DNA of 64,000 nucleotides, taken from Chroococcus sp. FPU101 (GTDB lineage Bacteria > Cyanobacteriota > Cyanobacteriia > Cyanobacteriales > Microcystaceae). The notes beneath the pieces are model-generated. The model was not told the origin of the DNA and searched no databases. It saw only the letters and a program-made list of their open reading frames with translations. The stretch covers positions 62,001-126,000 of the forward strand of contig NZ_BLJI01000010.1 in the NCBI RefSeq assembly GCF_017312365.1, written 5' to 3'. Both the position numbers and the translations under genes were made by a program. This document shows, one piece after another, positions 37,662-46,673 of this stretch; the first letter of the stretch is position 1; every line of letters begins with the position of its first letter.

Positions 37662-38990
37662 TCAGTTTAACTGCTGTAAGCAATTATCATAAATAAATTG
37701 AGCAATTTGTTTGCCTGACTCAATTCCAGCATCTGCATCAAACTGCCAGTGAACCCCTAGATAAACTCGACTTCTACCATTCTCAAGAATCGCTTGCGAC
37801 AAACTATTAAAGTGAGCTTTGTAAAAAGGACGAATTGACCCATCTACATCAACGTTTTTGCCGTTAAATTCATCTGATACAAAGTCAAACGGAATATTGT
37901 CATTGTTATAGAACAAGCGAACTATATCTAAAGAAGCCGCACCAAAGGTCGCATGACCCGAAGGATAGGCAGGAAAATTAGGGGTAAAATTCTTACCACC
38001 TTCTTGATTGCGATTCGTATTAGGCGCGCCTAAAGGTAACCAGAAAGGATCACCTATTGTTGATAAATTGCCATCTCCCAGACCCAAGGGCCCCCATCCA
38101 AGAGAGGCTTCCCGAACACCTAGCACGGGTCGCCACAAACTGTAGAAGTATTTAGAATACCAACACTGAATACCCGCATCTGCCATCGCCATATTAACCA
38201 AAGCAAAAAGACGTGCATTTTGTCCAAGGGTATTGGACATTTTTATAGCAATTTCTCGCACAATTTGATTGTAGAGTCGTGGTGGTGTTCCGAGTTTTGG
38301 AGTGCCATCGTAACCCCAGTAGATGCCGATTACAGTTTCGCCTACTGTACGTGTGCTATTAATTGACGCACCTTTTCCTTTAACATCATTGTAATCTGTT
38401 GTATATTGAGTATCAGTTAATGCTGGTGGAGGAGTAGCGACAAAGGCCGCACCACTGGGAATCCCAAAAGTTTCTACCTCACCCCAATTTGCTCCTAAAA
38501 ACCCTTGAGTTGGATTAAGTGGGTCAACACGGTGCTTACCAGGTAACTGACTCGGTGCATAGGGAATATTTTTATCTGAACCATCATCTTTACGAGCCTC
38601 CAAGATCGCATCAGCGACAATTTGACCTTGCACGCGACCGTTTTCAATCGCTGTTAGAGAGCCTGTTCCTGTTAATGTAGCCATGAAAGATTCATATTCT
38701 TCAAACAAATCTTGGCTTTGCTTAGAATACAGGTTGCTAAGAGTGATGTAAGCGGCTGTTGCGATCGCTGCATCTTCAGAGGCACCCATCGGCGCATCTG
38801 GCAAGCCTTCCAGATAAGGACTATATTTTTTAGCAATGGTGTTAAAAGCATCATACATCGCTAAATGAACAATCGCTAATGCACGAGACGATCCTGTTGG
38901 GCCTCCCTGTTCTGGAGCAAATGGTATTGTACTAAAATCATCTGCTAAAGCTTTTAAAGCCAGATCATTCCAATGAAGAACTGCATCCAT
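37662..38990 (-). CDS. Vanadium-dependent haloperoxidase / PAP2-superfamily protein
   Basis: This 442-residue, soluble, helical protein has the vanadate-binding core of the haloperoxidase/acid-phosphatase superfamily: SLWRPVLGVRE (first Arg), FPAYPSGHATFGAAS (Ser-Gly-His) and SRVYLGVHWQFDADAG (second Arg and the vanadate-ligand His followed by Asp). The HLAMYDAFN segment near residue 45 is typical. No signal peptide is seen. It could oxidise halides with peroxide or be a phosphatase; the sequence does not decide, although length and layout resemble bacterial VHPO proteins. The cofactor-binding Lys seen in fungal enzymes is not evident. Confidence 0.8.
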   Translation of the reverse strand: MDAVLHWNDLALKALADDFSTIPFAPEQGGPTGSSRALAIVHLAMYDAFNTIAKKYSPYLEGLPDAPMGASEDAAIATAAYITLSNLYSKQSQDLFEEYESFMATLTGTGSLTAIENGRVQGQIVADAILEARKDDGSDKNIPYAPSQLPGKHRVDPLNPTQGFLGANWGEVETFGIPSGAAFVATPPPALTDTQYTTDYNDVKGKGASINSTRTVGETVIGIYWGYDGTPKLGTPPRLYNQIVREIAIKMSNTLGQNARLFALVNMAMADAGIQCWYSKYFYSLWRPVLGVREASLGWGPLGLGDGNLSTIGDPFWLPLGAPNTNRNQEGGKNFTPNFPAYPSGHATFGAASLDIVRLFYNNDNIPFDFVSDEFNGKNVDVDGSIRPFYKAHFNSLSQAILENGRSRVYLGVHWQFDADAGIESGKQIAQFIYDNCLQQLN

Positions 38991-39202
38991 ATTTTTAGAA
39001 TCCTTTAGAAATCTTCAAAGATTAACTACAAAGGAATACGTTCTAGTTGCGGAAAAAATGGTTTTGTTTATAAAACATAACAATCAAAACCCAAATTTTT
39101 ATTACTTCTTAAATATGAATTTGTCAATAATTTTGATTAAAAAACTTTCTACTGTAGAATAATTCTTTAAAATTTGCGTTTAAAATCTGTTTTAATTGAT
39201 TT

Positions 39203-40033
39203 CTACTTTAAAGTAATAACCGTAATTTCTGGAGGACAAAAAAAACGACCTGGAAAATAAGTACCAAGTCCTCGATTGACATACAATTGGTTACTACCGA
39301 TACAATGATATCCCTGCGCCCATTCCCAATGTTTAACGACTTGCGAACATTCTCTCAAATAAGGAATAAATTTTTGTACTGATTTTGGTAGGATTTGGCG
39401 TAAGTGTTGCCCGATAATTGGTGCAGATCCCAAACCAGGAATAAAAACTTGTCCACCGTGAGTATGTCCTGATAATTGTAAATCAACGCGCCATTTTTTT
39501 AGGATTTCTGCGGTATCAGGATTGTGTGATAAAACAATTCTAGGTACATTTGGATTCAGTTGATCCATGATTGCTAAACCAGACTTAAAATCCCGTGACC
39601 AATAATCCGCTAATCCAACAATTGGAAAATCTAGCCCAAATGGTGTAGCGATCGCATTCCAGAGTACCTCTATTCCCGCACTCTTTAAAGCCTTCGTTAC
39701 TTTTGTTCCAGCATTAGGATAATAAATATCATGATTGCCCAGACAAGCAAAAATTCCGTTTTTACTGTGGAGGGATTTTAAGCGGTAACTTAAGACTTTA
39801 ATTGGTGTGGGTTCATCAGTAATATAATCGCCAGTTAATAGGACTAGATCAGGATTTTCTTGATTACTGATACATATTGCTTGTTCTAATAACTGATCAC
39901 TAAGACAAAAACCATCATAATGTAAATCAGAAAGTTGAACTAATTTTAGCCCTACTAAACTAGATGGTAAATCAGCGATTGCGATCATTAACCGTTCAAC
40001 TTTTAAAGGTTCTACCCAAATTGGCGATAACAT
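39203..40033 (-). CDS. Calcineurin-like metallophosphoesterase (YkuE type)
   Basis: This 276-residue protein has all five metal-site blocks: LSDLHYDG, LLTGDYI, ACLGNHD, LSHNPD and LSGHTHGGQV. The layout matches the YkuE-like group, whose members act on lipids or envelope phosphoesters, but here no clear signal peptide or membrane segment is seen. The substrate is unknown. A stand-alone gene on the same strand as egtD and the UDP-sugar genes, with 79 bases to egtD. Confidence 0.88.
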   Translation of the reverse strand: MLSPIWVEPLKVERLMIAIADLPSSLVGLKLVQLSDLHYDGFCLSDQLLEQAICISNQENPDLVLLTGDYITDEPTPIKVLSYRLKSLHSKNGIFACLGNHDIYYPNAGTKVTKALKSAGIEVLWNAIATPFGLDFPIVGLADYWSRDFKSGLAIMDQLNPNVPRIVLSHNPDTAEILKKWRVDLQLSGHTHGGQVFIPGLGSAPIIGQHLRQILPKSVQKFIPYLRECSQVVKHWEWAQGYHCIGSNQLYVNRGLGTYFPGRFFCPPEITVITLK

Positions 40034-40112
40034 TTAACTTTTTCCTCCTCACCTTCACTTATAAGGTACAGGTTGCGGTTATTGTTTTGACGCTTTTGTA
40101 TTGTTCAACACC

Positions 40113-41114
40113 TTATCGACACTGACACAGAATCAAACCAAACCATTTTTGAGGATCTGTCCAACTTTGAAGCGGTTTTAATCCTTGAGTTTCTAAATAT
40201 TGTTCCATTTGAGATAAATTAAATTTACGAGAAATTTCAGTTTGAATTGTTTCACCCTCTTGAAAGTCTACCGTTAAATCTAAAGCCGCTAAATAAACAG
40301 TATGAGATTTTTGACAGATCAGGTGCATTTCGATTTGATGTTCTTGGGTATTATAAAAAGCCCAATGTTTGAATAGACTCAGGTCAAAATTTCCTTGAAA
40401 ACGTTGATTGAGATGATTCAACATATTTAAGTTAAAAGCGGCGGTAATTCCTTGACTATCATTGTAGGCAGCTTCTAAAATTTCTATCGGTTTTTGTAAA
40501 TCAATTCCTAATAAAAAATATCCCGATTGTAAGGCTGCCGTAATTTGAGCAAAAAAGCGATCACATTCAGTTTGAGAAAAATTCCCTAATGTACTTCCTA
40601 AAAATAAAACCATTTTTGAGGAAGAGGAACGAGAGGAAAGCATTTGTAAAGCAGCTTCGTATGTTCCGACTATTCCTTGAATTTGTAGACCCTTATAGTC
40701 ATTTAATAATTGTTTAGCACTATCTTCAAGGATAGTTCCACTAACATCTATGGGTACATAACATAACGGATAATCAAGAGATTGATAAACATCGAGCAAT
40801 AAACGTGTTTTTGTCGAACTGCCACTACCAAGTTCAATTAATTCACAACTTCCTGTATATTTAGCAATTTCTTGAGCATAATTTTGTAAGATTTCGGCTT
40901 CGGTTCGAGTTGGATAATATTCACTTAAATCGCAAATTTTTTCAAACAACAGTGAGCCTTGTTCATCATAAAAATAACGTGGAGGTAAGATCTTAGGTTG
41001 TTGTGTAAGACCTTGAATCACATCAAAACCATTATCAGAGGTTTGTGTATGATCTTGAATATATTTAATTTTTAAACGAGTATTTAAGTAATTATTATCT
41101 TTTATTAAAGTCAT
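40113..41114 (-). CDS. egtD: EgtD-like L-histidine N-alpha-methyltransferase
   Basis: This 333-residue protein matches EgtD: LPPRYFYDEQGSLLFEKIC, EYYPTRTEAEIL, IELGSGSSTKTRLLLD (SAM site), VPIDVSGTIL, LFLGSTLGNF and LGIDLQKP, with a C-terminal F-x-L-S-Q-M-E-Q-Y-L helix. EgtD trimethylates histidine in ergothioneine synthesis. EgtB/OvoA-type sulfoxide synthase genes are not adjacent, so the rest of the pathway must lie elsewhere or the enzyme serves another methylation. Confidence 0.85.
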   Translation of the reverse strand: MTLIKDNNYLNTRLKIKYIQDHTQTSDNGFDVIQGLTQQPKILPPRYFYDEQGSLLFEKICDLSEYYPTRTEAEILQNYAQEIAKYTGSCELIELGSGSSTKTRLLLDVYQSLDYPLCYVPIDVSGTILEDSAKQLLNDYKGLQIQGIVGTYEAALQMLSSRSSSSKMVLFLGSTLGNFSQTECDRFFAQITAALQSGYFLLGIDLQKPIEILEAAYNDSQGITAAFNLNMLNHLNQRFQGNFDLSLFKHWAFYNTQEHQIEMHLICQKSHTVYLAALDLTVDFQEGETIQTEISRKFNLSQMEQYLETQGLKPLQSWTDPQKWFGLILCQCR

Positions 41115-41154
41115 AAAAAATTCCGTTTAGTTGTCTAGAAAAGAAAGGGTTTGG

Positions 41155-41224
41155 CAACTAAACTGCCGACCGACGCGCCATCGCACGGCGAGTCACAAGT
41201 GGCAGTGCATTCCGCACCCCTAGT
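41155..41224. repeat. GC-rich composite repeat with a family B half
   Basis: AGGGTTTGGCAACTAAACT at about 41156-41174 is a family B half, followed by a GC-rich stretch (GCCGACCGACGCGCCATCGC) and CACCCCTAG at the right end, which can pair with the left GGG. The whole is far more GC-rich than its surroundings. It lies between the egtD start and the ugd end. Confidence 0.5.
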
Positions 41225-41248
41225 ATGAATAATGTTTTAAATTAGAAA

Positions 41249-42631
41249 TTAATGTCCAATGCCTACATAACGGAAGCCACAATCTTCTAGTGTTTTTCGA
41301 TCTAAAAAGTTACGACCATCAATGATTACTTTATTAAACATGGATTTAGCCATTTTTTCATAGTTTAGACTCAGGAATTCTTTCCAGTCGGTGACTAAAA
41401 CAAGAGCATCACAACCATCGGCTAACATTTCGGGATCAGTTTCAATAAACACGTTAGATAATCCATGACTTAAGCCACTTTGGGAGACAATTGGATCATA
41501 TGCTTTTACTTTAGCCCCTAGACGATTCAGTTGTTCAATTAGTGTTAAAGAAGGGGCATCCCTCATATCGTCTGTATCGGGTTTAAACGTTAATCCCAGT
41601 AAACCAACTGTTTTACCTTTCAAGATTTTGAGTTCTTGTTGTAATTTTTCGATCGCAATCACGCGCTGACGTTGGTTTACTTGAACTGCTGCATTGAGTA
41701 ATTCAGTTTGGAAACCATAATCATCAGCAGTATGAATCAAAGCGGATACATCTTTCGGGAAACAAGAACCACCCCAACCGATACCTGCTTGTAAAAACTT
41801 GTTGCCAATGCGCGAATCTAAACCAATTCCTTTAGCAACTTGTGTCACATCGGCACCAACGCGATCGCAAATATTAGCCACTTCATTAATAAAGCTGATC
41901 TTCACCGCTAAAAAAGCATTAGCCGCATATTTGATCATTTCAGCCGAACTTAAATCGGTGACGACGACAGGAACATTAGGTAATGAAGCATCCTCAGCAA
42001 ATTTACGTTCAACAATGGGGGTATAAAGTTGTTGCATCATTGCGATCGCTTTTTGACTATTGCTGCCTAAAACAATGCGATCGGGATTAAAGGTATCATA
42101 AACTGCTGAACCTTCTCGTAGGAATTCTGGATTACTAACAACATCAAAATCAGCATGAAGGGGTTCAGGAAGTCCGCCACCCCCTGCGGTTACTAGGGTT
42201 TTTTGACGTTCTTCAATACCATCTAAAACAATGCGTCTTACCCAGTCCCCTGAACCGATGGGAACGGTTGATTTATTGACGATCACTTTGTAGCCACCGT
42301 TGAGATGCGCCCCAATTCCACGCGCTACAGCTTCGACATAACGAGTATCACTTTCACCAGTGGGTAGAGGAGGCGTTCCTACAGCGATAAAGAGAATTTC
42401 GCCATGTTTGACACCTGCCCCTAAATCGGTAGAAAATTCTAAACGTCCAGATTGGGCCGAGGATTGCATCAATTCAGACAGTCCAGGTTCATAAATCGGA
42501 GACTGTCCCGCTTTCATTAGTTTAACTTTCTCTTCATTATTATCAATACAAATAACATGATGACCACAATGGGCTAAACAAACACCTGTTACTAAACCGA
42601 CATAACCTGTACCGATAACACAAACGCGCAT
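41249..42631 (-). CDS. ugd: UDP-glucose 6-dehydrogenase
   Basis: This 460-residue enzyme oxidises UDP-glucose to UDP-glucuronate using NAD. An N-terminal Rossmann fold (CVIGTGYVGLVTGVCLA), the SNPEFLREGSAV loop, the catalytic Cys of GGSCFPKD (about residue 289), and the C-terminal GLTFKPDTDDMRDAPS domain are all present. It is followed on the opposite side (upstream on this strand) by the UDP-xylose synthase gene, which uses its product. Confidence 0.95.
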   Translation of the reverse strand: MRVCVIGTGYVGLVTGVCLAHCGHHVICIDNNEEKVKLMKAGQSPIYEPGLSELMQSSAQSGRLEFSTDLGAGVKHGEILFIAVGTPPLPTGESDTRYVEAVARGIGAHLNGGYKVIVNKSTVPIGSGDWVRRIVLDGIEERQKTLVTAGGGGLPEPLHADFDVVSNPEFLREGSAVYDTFNPDRIVLGSNSQKAIAMMQQLYTPIVERKFAEDASLPNVPVVVTDLSSAEMIKYAANAFLAVKISFINEVANICDRVGADVTQVAKGIGLDSRIGNKFLQAGIGWGGSCFPKDVSALIHTADDYGFQTELLNAAVQVNQRQRVIAIEKLQQELKILKGKTVGLLGLTFKPDTDDMRDAPSLTLIEQLNRLGAKVKAYDPIVSQSGLSHGLSNVFIETDPEMLADGCDALVLVTDWKEFLSLNYEKMAKSMFNKVIIDGRNFLDRKTLEDCGFRYVGIGH

Positions 42632-42695
42632 AGATTAACTCCTATGTATGAAAATAGTTTGCTTTAGATTTTGTGACAATTATTTGATGTTAATT

Positions 42696-43631
42696 TTACT
42701 GATTTTGTTTGATTCGTGCGCTAAAGTCCTCAATTGTTAGTTTGAGTCCTTCTTTAAGGGGAACAGTTGGTTCCCAACCTAAATAGGTTTTAGCACGAGT
42801 TATATCTGGTTGGCGTTTTTTCGGGTCATCTTCTGGTAAAGGATTAAAAATTAATTCAGCTGAGGGATTAATCATATCTTGGATGATTTGAGCAAGTTCT
42901 AAAATGGTATATTCACCCGGGTTCCCAATATTGATCGGGCCAATATAATCACTATTCATTAAACGGATAAATCCTTCTACTAAATCAGATACATAGCAAA
43001 AACTACGCGTTTGTGAACCGTCTCCATAGATGGTTAAAGGTTTGCCCCGCAACGCTTGAGCAATAAAGTTACTGACAACTCGACCATCATTTTCGAGCAT
43101 TCTTGGCCCGTAGGTATTAAAAATGCGAACCACTCTAATATCTACGCCGTGTTCCCGATGATATTCAAAGGCTAGTGTTTCCGCCACTCGTTTTCCTTCG
43201 TCGTAACAAGCCCGTAACCCCGTACAATTGACGTTACCTCGATATTCTTCGTGTTGAGGATGAACTTCGGGATCTCCATAAACTTCGGATGTTGAGGCTA
43301 GAAAAAATCTCGCTTTCACCCGTTTGGCTAATCCCAACATATATAGTGTTCCAAGTACATTAGTTTTAATCGTTTTAACGGGATTAAACTGATAATGGAT
43401 TGGTGATGCTGGACAAGCCAAGTGATAGATCTGATCGACTTCTAAACGAATGGGTTCAGTGATATCATGACGCACCAGTTCAAAATAAGGATGATTAAGC
43501 CATTTAAAAATATTCCGTTTGTCACCTGTATAAAAGTTATCTAGGCATAGAACCTCATGCCCTTGTTCCATCAAGCGATCAATCAGATGGGAACCAATAA
43601 AACCAGCACCGCCTGTAACTAGGATTCTCAT
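42696..43631 (-). CDS. uxs: UDP-glucuronate decarboxylase (UDP-xylose synthase)
   Basis: The chosen start is [16 protein letters not shown] at 43631, giving 311 residues; an upstream in-frame start adds a 26-residue leader unlike the family. It is a short-chain dehydrogenase with [10 protein letters not shown], the Tyr-x-x-x-Lys pair ACYDEGK, ARVV-type TYGPRML and GDGSQTRSF motifs. It converts UDP-glucuronate to UDP-xylose for polysaccharide or lipopolysaccharide synthesis. It lies 64 bases upstream of ugd on the same strand, probably one operon in which the decarboxylase is transcribed first. Confidence 0.93.
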   Translation of the reverse strand: MRILVTGGAGFIGSHLIDRLMEQGHEVLCLDNFYTGDKRNIFKWLNHPYFELVRHDITEPIRLEVDQIYHLACPASPIHYQFNPVKTIKTNVLGTLYMLGLAKRVKARFFLASTSEVYGDPEVHPQHEEYRGNVNCTGLRACYDEGKRVAETLAFEYHREHGVDIRVVRIFNTYGPRMLENDGRVVSNFIAQALRGKPLTIYGDGSQTRSFCYVSDLVEGFIRLMNSDYIGPINIGNPGEYTILELAQIIQDMINPSAELIFNPLPEDDPKKRQPDITRAKTYLGWEPTVPLKEGLKLTIEDFSARIKQNQ

Positions 43632-43977
43632 GTAACTGACTGTTAAAATAATGAAATTAATCTTAAAGTACCTTTGGTAGGCAATTTTGGCAAATGTATT
43701 TTTGATCAATCCGATCGCTGATCACAAAGTTGGGCTTTTTCATGCAGGTCATTGACTTTATACCTACGCGTCAAGATATACTAACAATTCCCCTAAAGAA
43801 TGATTGAGATTTCCAATAAATATCATTACAATTTGATGAATAATCGAATAATATTTAAAAATGTTCAATATTTTTAATGAATCAAATCACTTATTTTAAT
43901 TAAACCGATTCATTAAGATTGTTTTTAAAGGGTTAAGCATCTGTTTCTCTCGTTGAAAATTCTAGGATTGCTCTAAG

Positions 43978-44439
43978 ATGAATTCTTGTCATATTCAATT
44001 CTGTAGCGATAAATCTAAAGTAGATTTACATCAACTCCAAGAACTCTACAACAGTACTGCTTTTTGGGCGCAAAATCGTCCTCTAGAAAAGTTAGAAATA
44101 GCCATTGCTTGTAGTCATCCAGTCGTTACGGTTTGGGATGGCTCAAAAATGATTGGTTTTGCTCGTGCGACATCTGACGGTGTTTATCGCGCTACAATCT
44201 GGGATGTCTTAATTCATCGTGACTATCAAAAAAAAGGTTTGGGGCGTAAGTTAGTTGAAACAGTTCTAGCTCATCCTCATGTTAATCAAGTTGAAAAAGT
44301 TTATTTGATGACGACTCATCAACAAAATTTCTATAAAAGAATAGGTTTTCAAGAGAACATAAGCACAACAATGGTTATTTGTCAAGAAGATTTTGAACGT
44401 TTACCTCAGATTACTGAAGTGTCATCCCAGTTGATTTAA
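43978..44439 (+). CDS. GNAT acetyltransferase
   Basis: This 153-residue protein has the GNAT core with the acetyl-CoA loop QKKGLGRKL and a preceding ATIWDVLIH strand. It shares the unusual block GFARATSD...ATIWDV...QKKGLG with the gene at 47925-48455, so the two are paralogues. The substrate is unknown. Its 3' end overlaps the convergent histidine-kinase-like gene by 29 bases. Confidence 0.85.
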   Translation: MNSCHIQFCSDKSKVDLHQLQELYNSTAFWAQNRPLEKLEIAIACSHPVVTVWDGSKMIGFARATSDGVYRATIWDVLIHRDYQKKGLGRKLVETVLAHPHVNQVEKVYLMTTHQQNFYKRIGFQENISTTMVICQEDFERLPQITEVSSQLI

Positions 44440-45157
44440 TTGGCAAGATTATCTCGATCATTGTTAAATAATTTTGCTCAAGCTCGGGAGAAAGTTTTTT
44501 CAAAAACAGTTCGCCCCCCATTAGTGTGAGCAGTTTTTCTGATAGTAGCAATTTTAAGTTAAGTGAATACTCGACATCGCTTGTTTTTTGCCACTCATCA
44601 ATCGAACGTTCTGACTTAATTTGGATTAAACCCAATTGATTATTCTGGGCAAAACTCGATCTAACTTGAATGGTACCTGTTTCAGAAATGCTAATTACTC
44701 CATCAATCAACAGAAAAAGAACGTGTAATAAACGCGATCGATCCGCAATCACAGAAACATCGGAAGGGATAAAATTTAATTTTAAATTGCGATTAGCTGC
44801 CTGTAAATAAGTGAGTTGATACAAATCCCAAAAAACTTGTTTAAGGAAAATTGATTCTAAATGAAGCGGAATTGTACCATATTCAATTTTAGAAACATTG
44901 ACAAGATCATCAATCATTTTGAGGAATCTTTGTCCTGCTTGATACGCTTGAGCAACACAATCTCGTTCTTCTTCTGGACTTTCACACAGATCCGATAAAA
45001 TCAATTGATGTAGCCCCATCATTGTCGAAAATGGCGATCGTAATTCATGGGCAATGCGTCCCAAAAAACCCGTTTTGACCTGATTAAGCTGTGTTAGCAT
45101 TTCGCATTGAATTTTAGTTTGTTCTAGTTCTGCTTTTAATGCTTCAATTTCATCCAT
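44411..45157 (-). CDS. Histidine-kinase-like protein with a degenerate ATPase domain
   Basis: This 248-residue protein starts with a short coiled coil, then a HisKA dimerisation domain with the phospho-His box IAHELRSPFS and a conserved VSKIEYG. The ATPase part lacks the N-box Asn (HVLFLLIDGVIS where N-x-x-x-N-A is expected) and the GTGLG glycines, so catalytic activity is doubtful. It has no membrane segment or sensor domain. It may be a phosphotransfer or dimerisation partner of another kinase. It lies 21 bases upstream of tsaC on the same strand. Confidence 0.75.
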   Translation of the reverse strand: MDEIEALKAELEQTKIQCEMLTQLNQVKTGFLGRIAHELRSPFSTMMGLHQLILSDLCESPEEERDCVAQAYQAGQRFLKMIDDLVNVSKIEYGTIPLHLESIFLKQVFWDLYQLTYLQAANRNLKLNFIPSDVSVIADRSRLLHVLFLLIDGVISISETGTIQVRSSFAQNNQLGLIQIKSERSIDEWQKTSDVEYSLNLKLLLSEKLLTLMGGELFLKKLSPELEQNYLTMIEIILPIKSTGMTLQ

Positions 45158-45178
45158 AAAATCTAAATCATATTGTTT

Positions 45179-45763
45179 TTATACATCCAGTCTAGTCTCA
45201 CCTTGGCGTAAAATCTGCCATCCCTGTGAAGTCCATTTAGCAACTGTTGAAGGAAGACCACTACCGATATAATCCTGTTCAGATAAATCTAAAACAAATA
45301 CATCATTAAAAATTTCTGCAATTGCTGTGGATGTAATTAAAGGATTTTCCCCAGATAAATTAGCACTGGTTGTCGCTAAAGGCCCTGTTTGTGCCAACAG
45401 TTTTCGAGCAAGTTCATGATTAGGCACTCTAATTCCAATTGTAGAAGGATCGAGGGGATTCATCACCGCAGGAACTTTTTCTGAGGCTGGTAAAACGAGC
45501 GTAAGTTGTCCTGGCCAATATTTTTGAGCCACTTGTTGCCAAATACTTTTTTCTTTCTCGTTTCCTGTGACATACGACCATAAATCGTCTGCTGTTGCCC
45601 CGATCAAAATTAAAGGTTTATCAGGGGGGCGTTTTTTCGCTGCAAAAATTAGATCCGAGTACATCGGCAAAGTGGCTAAAGCAGGTACTGTATCAGTCGG
45701 GAAACTAATGACTTGACCTGTTCTAGCTTGATTAATGATTTCTGATAAGGTAACTTTGGGCAT
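45179..45763 (-). CDS. tsaC: Threonylcarbamoyl-AMP synthase (TsaC/Sua5 family)
   Basis: The chosen start is MPKVTLSEII at 45763, giving 194 residues; an earlier ATG at 45802 would overlap prmC. It has the YrdC fold with SFPTDTVPALATLP, KKRPPDKPLIL and TIGIRVPNHELARKLL plus ATTSANLSG. It makes the activated intermediate for the t6A37 modification of tRNAs. It lies just downstream of prmC on the same strand, with 8 bases between, a common pairing of two translation-related genes. Confidence 0.9.
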   Translation of the reverse strand: MPKVTLSEIINQARTGQVISFPTDTVPALATLPMYSDLIFAAKKRPPDKPLILIGATADDLWSYVTGNEKEKSIWQQVAQKYWPGQLTLVLPASEKVPAVMNPLDPSTIGIRVPNHELARKLLAQTGPLATTSANLSGENPLITSTAIAEIFNDVFVLDLSEQDYIGSGLPSTVAKWTSQGWQILRQGETRLDV

Positions 45764-45770
45764 ATTTTTA

Positions 45771-46667
45771 CTATCGTCGATAGGCTCTAACAAATCGATC
45801 AAATCCTGCTAAATCACAAATAATTTGCATATTTTCATAATCTCCCTGTTGTTCTAAAAGTTCGATCACTTCTTGTCCTTGTCCTGCCATCATTTCGATA
45901 AGCCAAACTCCTCCAGAGTGGAGATAATGGGGGGCGGTTTGCACTAAATGGCGAATGGCCTCCAAACCATCTTGACCCCCGTCTAAAGCGATCTGAGGTT
46001 CATGTTGAGCGACTTCAGGCTCTAGAGTCGGTATGATTTGAGAAGGGATATAGGGCGGGTTGGCAATCATTCCACTAATTTGACCTTTGAATGCTTCTAG
46101 AGGTGTCCACCACGACCCCTGTAATAATTTAATTCGCTCTGCAAATCCTAATCGATTAATGTTCTCTTGAGCGATCGCTAAAGCTGCTGAACTAATATCT
46201 ACTGCATATATTTGGGCATTTGTCAATAGATCTGCTAAACCAATTGCAATCGCACCACTACCCGTCCCCAAATCGACCCAAATTCCTTTTTTTAAATTAG
46301 GTGAAGGGTTTTCCGTCGCTTGTCGGGCTAAATCAATGATTAATTCAGTTTCAGGACGGGGAATTAAAACCGACTCAGAAACATTTAAAAGATAGTGTCG
46401 CCAATGAGTTTGACCAATCAGATATTGAATAGGGATACGCAAAGAAGTGCGTTTTAAAAGGAGTTGTGTCAGTTCATTTAGGGGGTATTTTAAAGAAATT
46501 TGCGATCGCGCACTCAACGTTTCTAACCTCAAAGATAGGCTATCTAAGTCAGTGACTTCGAGTAATAGCCAGTCTATTTCTTGAGGAGAAACCGAAGCTG
46601 CGATCGCTTGTTGTTTAGCTTGCTCTCGCCACAAACTAAGGTCTTGCCCTGAACAAAAGAACAACAC
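45771..46667 (-). CDS. prmC: Release-factor glutamine methyltransferase
   Basis: This 298-residue enzyme methylates the GGQ Gln of peptide-release factors. It has an N-terminal helical domain (IPIQYLIGQTHWRHYLLNVSESVLIPRPETELI) and a SAM-binding methyltransferase domain (VDLGTGSGAIAIGLADLL) with the catalytic NPPY motif (MIANPPYIPSQI). Its stop lies 8 bases before the chosen tsaC start; the earlier tsaC ATG would overlap it. It is a likely operon with the Tic22-like gene upstream. Confidence 0.93.
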   Translation of the reverse strand: MLFFCSGQDLSLWREQAKQQAIAASVSPQEIDWLLLEVTDLDSLSLRLETLSARSQISLKYPLNELTQLLLKRTSLRIPIQYLIGQTHWRHYLLNVSESVLIPRPETELIIDLARQATENPSPNLKKGIWVDLGTGSGAIAIGLADLLTNAQIYAVDISSAALAIAQENINRLGFAERIKLLQGSWWTPLEAFKGQISGMIANPPYIPSQIIPTLEPEVAQHEPQIALDGGQDGLEAIRHLVQTAPHYLHSGGVWLIEMMAGQGQEVIELLEQQGDYENMQIICDLAGFDRFVRAYRR

Positions 46668-46673
46668 TTTGAA

